From positions 36,340,881 through 36,404,880 of the forward strand of contig NC_086352.1 in the NCBI RefSeq assembly GCF_036324505.1: 64,000 nt of DNA. The letters are read 5' to 3'. The first letter of the stretch is position 1. Each line of letters starts with the position of its first letter. Of this stretch, positions 60,470 through 64,000 are shown piece after piece. The notes beneath the pieces were generated by a model. That model worked only from the letters and a program-made list of their open reading frames with translations, was not told the DNA's origin and did no database searches. The stretch is from Eleginops maclovinus (lineage: Eukaryota > Chordata > Actinopteri > Perciformes > Eleginopidae). Made by a program: the position numbers and the translations under genes.

Positions 60470-62166
60470 GGTCCGGCAAAAAGAAATCAAAAACGTATTA
60501 TTTCCACCCGGAATGGGAGCATGAATTTCTTTTCACATCAGCAAAAGAGCAAAAGAGAAGACTATATGCCTCATATGCCAAAATAATTTGATGAACTGAA
60601 AAGAGGACTAAAAGCACAGCAGTCGCTTTTCATCGCGCCTACAGCAAAGAGCAAGGCAGCTACAGAAACGTCCTTCCGAGTTAGCCATATTTTGGCTAAG
60701 CACAAAAAACCATTTACGATGGTGAGTTGATAAAAGAAGCAATGAGAGTTACAGCTGACGTCTTGTTTGCTGATTTTAAAAACAAAGAGGACATAAAAGC
60801 AAGGATAAGAAGTGTACCACTTGGAGCACCAACTGTAGCCAGACGAGTCGAGTCATTGTCCGAAGATGTATCCCAGCAAGTATTAAAAGACTTATCTTTC
60901 TCTGAATACTTTTCAATTCAATTTGACGAGTCTACCGACGCCACAGACACAGCTAAGTGTGTTTGTCCGAATGGTCTTCACGGATTTTACTGTCAAGGAG
61001 GACTTTCTGGCCCTTATCCAATTGAAAGAAAGAACCAGGGGTGAGGACGTGTACAAGGCATTCAAGGACTTTGTGTACAAGATTCCCATTCATAAAATAG
61101 TGTGCTTCACAACCGATGGGGCACCGGCGATGATCGGTGTTCCTTCAGGATTCGTCGCGTTGTGCAGAAAAGAGCCAGACCTTCCACCATTTGTAAACTA
61201 TCACTGTGTGATACATCAACAGGCATTGGCAGCTAAAGCAATTGACATGTCACATGTAATGTATGTTGTTGTTATAATAGTCAATTCAATTCGCGCAAAA
61301 GCCGAACTCGACTCTGCTTATGGAGATTTGCTCCTTCACGCAGATGTAAGGTGGCTAAGTCGGGGCAAGGTGCTCCAGCCTTTTCTGGCTTTGCTGCCAG
61401 AGATCATCAGTTTTCTGAAGTCGAGGAACAGGAGTATGAGCAGCTGTCCGACGATACTTGGTTATTGGACTTGGGGTTCCTTACCGATCTGACCGCAAAA
61501 CTCAATGACCTTAACCGAGAATTGCAAGGGAAAGACCGAGAGCTTGGTCACATGATTAGCGCAGTGGAGGCATTCAAAGTGAAGCTCAGATGGTGGACCA
61601 CTCAGTTAAGACATGCGAGGCTGACAAACTTCCCAAATCTGGAAAAGGTGTCACAAAACCTCACAGACAAAACCGCTTTTCATCTTGAACAATTCTGCGC
61701 CCATTTGAACAAACTGACATCAGAATTTGGCGCTCGATTTGTGGAGGTACAAGACATGGGGCAAGTAGTTGGTTTTGTATCAAACCGTTTCCTCAGCATT
61801 GACATTGAACAGCTGTCAGTTAAAATGCAGGAGGGGTTTACATTACCTATGGGCGCTGACATGGAGATTATTGAAATGCAAAGCGACATTGAATTGAAGG
61901 CCAGAGCAAGAGACCAGGACTTTTGGTCTCTCGTGAGTAGAGACAGGTATCTACTGATTGTGTCATGTGTTCTTAAACTGAAGGCCTACTTTGGCTCCAC
62001 ATACTTATGTGAAATGGCCTTTTCACAAATGAAAATAATAAAATCCAAGTATAGAACTCGTATGACTGACGCACATCTTACTGACTGCCTCAGACTGGCA
62101 ATCACTAACCATCAACCAGATTTCAAAAGACTTACAGATAATGTGCAGTCACAGCAGTCTCATTAA
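60470..62166 (+). pseudogene. hAT transposase (BED-finger type), degenerate
   Basis: Readable blocks, in order, are YYFHPEWEHEFLFTSAKEQ, FDELKRGLKAQQSLF, SHILAKHKKPFT, EYFSIQFDESTDATD, KIVCFTTDGAPAMIGVPSGF, YHCVIHQQALAAKA, HADVRWLSRGKVLQPFLALL, ELQGKDRELGHMISAVEAFK and STYLCEMAFSQMKIIKSKYR with TDAHLTDCLRLA. These are the catalytic and dimerisation regions of hAT transposases related to ZBED5, FAM200 and GTF2IRD2. The BED zinc finger between the first two blocks is deleted. At least two frameshifts (about 60955 and 61425) and a short deletion before the ELDSAYGD segment break the frame. The stop at 62164-62166 is the natural end. Confidence 0.88.
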
Positions 62167-62603
62167 AGTCAGGCTGATAGAGCAACTTTGAGCATTGACA
62201 GATATTGTGCATTGAACAGAGAACCTTAATATGGATTGTGTTCATTGAACTGTAGGCTAATATCTGTAAATGTGAATATTGTTAATTGAACTGAGAAACT
62301 AAATATTGTGCATTGAGCAGATACTGTGAATAGTTTGTATTGAACAGATATGCCTTCCGTAAATATGAATATTGTGCATTGAGCAGATACAGTAACTGTG
62401 CATAACTGTGTTTTTCTTTTGTGTATGTATGCACGTACATTCAGCCTGTTGTAACAGAAATTGATTGCAAAAATAAATATCAGATGAACAGTCTTACTCC
62501 TAAGTGTTTTTTTTGGAAGATATCGGATTGGTAGATCTCTGTTTACAATTTGGAATAAAAAATGATGTTGGGCTTGAAAAGGCAGGTTACCACTCCTCTA
62601 GAG

Positions 62604-62884
62604 AATCAAACAGCTCTTGTCATGGCTGCTACTGAGGGACTTCCGGGTCATTTTGCTCCGTCAGGAACCTTCCTAAGCTAAACAGACAATTCCAACGTAA
62701 CCGTAGTCTCCCTAAGGAGGTGCACCTTGTCTGGCTGCCTAGATGTGTTGATTGAGTGAATTCTGACCTGTATTTGTGATCGGCTTGCAAATCTTTGAAA
62801 AGTGCAGTCTATTACCAGATAGAGCTGACACGAGTCATCTGTTGAAACCTCCGACCTAATTGGAAACTTAAAGGGGAAAGAATA

Positions 62885-62885
<1 letters not shown>
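62604..62885. other. End of txlng intron 2
   Basis: Unique sequence between the hAT and the GT tract upstream of exon 3. No feature was recognised. Confidence 0.4.

Positions 62886-62929
<44 letters not shown>
62886..62929. repeat. (TG)n microsatellite at the txlng exon 3 acceptor
   Basis: A TG run of about 22 units takes the place of the polypyrimidine tract upstream of a taxilin exon. Confidence 0.95.
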
Positions 62930-62930
<1 letters not shown>

Positions 62931-62977
62931 AGGTGGCGGCAGCGGCGGCGTTTGGTTTGGGCCTGTGCTGTGCTGAG

Positions 62978-63083
62978 GAGGAGAGGGGGGAGACTCCAGG
63001 CAGAGAGGACAGCCCCAGTGACCTGGGAGAGACTGAACTGGACCCCGGAGGAGACCTGAAGAGCGGGGACGACCAGGCGTTTG
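62978..63083 (+). CDS. txlng: txlng exon 3 (acidic linker)
   Basis: The reading EERGETPGREDSPSDLGETE followed by LDPGGDLKSGDDQAF is a Glu/Asp/Gly/Ser-rich linker of the kind found just before the taxilin coiled coil. The donor is TTTG|GTAGG after 63083, phase 1, which rejoins exon 4 to give FGKEV. The acceptor is uncertain: GCTGAG ending at 62977 or GTGGAG ending at 62932 both keep phase 0 with exon 2. The longer choice adds VAAAAAFGLGLCCAE. Neither has a normal pyrimidine tract. Confidence 0.65.
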
Positions 63084-63690
63084 GTAGGAAAGCTGCGATG
63101 TGTCTGGCTCTGAGAGATGCACCTGGGTCACACGTGATGGCAGGTAGAGAGTAGATTTCATGTCTTAGTATAAAAGTCGAATTCCTGACAAAAGCACATC
63201 CTTCATACTAAATGAGACCCACAATACTCACTGGAATTAATGTATAACTGAATATTACAGCTTAGTTGAATACTCAATTCTGATTGGTCAATTTGGACTT
63301 TCAGACGTCTGCTTTTTATCCATAGCAGACCGTTACTGAGGAGGCTCTAAGCAAAGGGACTTAGTGCAGTCATATCAATCCACAGAAAGAAGTCCAGTCA
63401 ATTTATGGTCAGCTGTGGCCAAAGAACACGTGACGTTTTCCTCCATCAGAAGACTAAGTTAATACATTTTTATATTCATCTTCATATTTGCGTACAGCAC
63501 ATTCTTTGCATTGATCAGAGCTTAGCTTTCTCCAGTAAAGAAGACCGACTGAAGGCTGAAAGACAGAAAAGAAACCCCAGATTTTTCCATGTTACAGTTT
63601 TATGCTCCTATTGTGATTGATTGAATGGCCTCGAGTCAAAGCCTGCTGTTCATTCAGCCTGTGTGATTCTGTTTTTGGTTCATGTTGCAG

Positions 63691-63782
63691 GGAAGGAGGT
63701 TGTTCTCCTGATGCAGGCCCTGAACTCCCTCGCCACTCCTGAGGAGAAACTAGCTGCTCTGTGCAAGAAGTATGCAGACCTG
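63691..63782 (+). CDS. txlng: txlng exon 4 (start of the taxilin domain)
   Basis: This 92-bp exon encodes GKEVVLLMQALNSLATPEEK and LAALCKKYADL, the start of the conserved taxilin domain. The same stretch in mammalian gamma-taxilin differs at only a few positions (GKEVLLLMQALNTL there), which favours txlng over txlna or txlnb. Taxilins are long coiled-coil proteins that bind syntaxins and nascent-chain factors and act in vesicle traffic. The acceptor is TTGCAG before 63691 and the donor is CTG|GTGAGC after 63782, phase 0. The rest of the coiled coil lies beyond the window. Confidence 0.93.
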
Positions 63783-63942
63783 GTGAGCTGAGTATCTGAA
63801 TATGAACAGTTAGAATTCTAAATAGGGTTATCAAATATTCCAGCAACATCAGGTTCTTGAGAGAACAAGTGCATAATTGACCTTTCGCTAAGCCCCGCCC
63901 CCCTTGGTTATTGTTGCTAAGTCCGACAAACATACTTTCAAC

Positions 63943-64000
63943 ATGGCGTTTTTGGCAGCTCTTCCAGCTGAACTGCTGTCCGACTTTTACAAAACAGCAA
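63943..64000 (+). CDS. Partial open frame at the window edge, possibly transposon-borne
   Basis: An ATG at 63943 opens MAFLAALPAELLSDFYKTA and is still open at the edge. It follows a GCTAAGCCCCGCCCCCCTTG segment of the kind seen near the start of some fish DNA transposons. It lies inside a txlng intron. Only 19 residues are visible, so the identity is unknown; it could equally be a chance frame. Confidence 0.25.
   Translation, partial: MAFLAALPAELLSDFYKTA

Larger units (their letters stand above)
54362..62595 (+). mobile_element. hAT transposon (ZBED5/GTF2IRD2-like), split by an L1
   Basis: The left end CAGGGGTAACC (54362-54372) and right end GGTTACCACTC (62585-62595) are inverted repeats matching at 9 of 11 positions. 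The element is flanked by near-identical 8-bp repeats, ATCTAGAG at 54354-54361 and CTCTAGAG at 62596-62603, as expected for hAT insertion. Without the L1 at 54485-60224 and its extra target-site copy, the element is about 2.5 kb. The body encodes a broken transposase on the plus strand at about 60470-62166. The transposase class is the BED-finger hAT group that gave rise to ZBED5, FAM200 and GTF2IRD2 domains. Confidence 0.85.

Overview
This is eukaryotic, vertebrate DNA and almost certainly a teleost fish, probably a percomorph (inference). The genes are split into short exons with GT/AG splice sites. The spaces between them hold fish-type mobile elements: an L1-like LINE, CR1/L2-clade LINE fragments, hAT, Tc1/mariner and TTAA-flanked MITEs, and tRNA-derived SINE remnants. 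(CA/GT)n arrays of 60-160 bp are extraordinarily dense. There are no bacterial features.

Two protein-coding genes are recognisable. On the minus strand, ccdc102a (coiled-coil domain protein 102A) occupies about 48.2 kb down to the left edge. Eight coding exons could be placed with consistent phases: 26512-26150, 24140-23742, 17462-17221, 13854-13746, 11785-11669, 10795-10586, 4695-4525 and 4067-3964. They encode about 571 residues. The last exon was not found and should lie left of position 1. A CCAAT-rich, GC-richer segment at about 47.9-48.25 kb is the best candidate for its promoter and a non-coding first exon. On the plus strand, a taxilin gene (best match txlng) starts near 50.2 kb. It has coding exons at 53755-53847, about 62978-63083 and 63691-63782, and runs off the right edge. 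The two genes are arranged head to head.

Region by region: 1-4.5 kb holds microsatellites, a 40-bp minisatellite, a TTAA MITE and ccdc102a exon 8, which sits between two opposed dinucleotide tracts. The 4.5-13.9 kb stretch holds exons 7 to 4 with LINE, hAT and mariner debris. Intron 3 (13.86-17.22 kb) is almost entirely an 8-bp satellite of about 400 units. Exons 1 and 2 lie inside the loop of a roughly 0.5-kb near-identical inverted repeat (22.57-23.21 and 26.64-27.21 kb). The 27.3-47.9 kb stretch is intronic or intergenic, with MITEs, fold-back elements, SINE remnants and candidate CTCF sites. Intron 2 of txlng (53.85-62.9 kb) carries a hAT transposon (54362-62595) that was split by a near full-length, minus-strand L1 (54485-60224). 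Both insertions still have target-site duplications.

Most long open frames in this window are by-products of CA repeats or the 8-bp array and are not genes. The strongest unusual signals are structural: the paired inverted repeats around ccdc102a exons 1-2 and around exon 8, the satellite-filled intron, and the nested transposons. All identifications rest on reading the sequence and remembered family features; no search was run.
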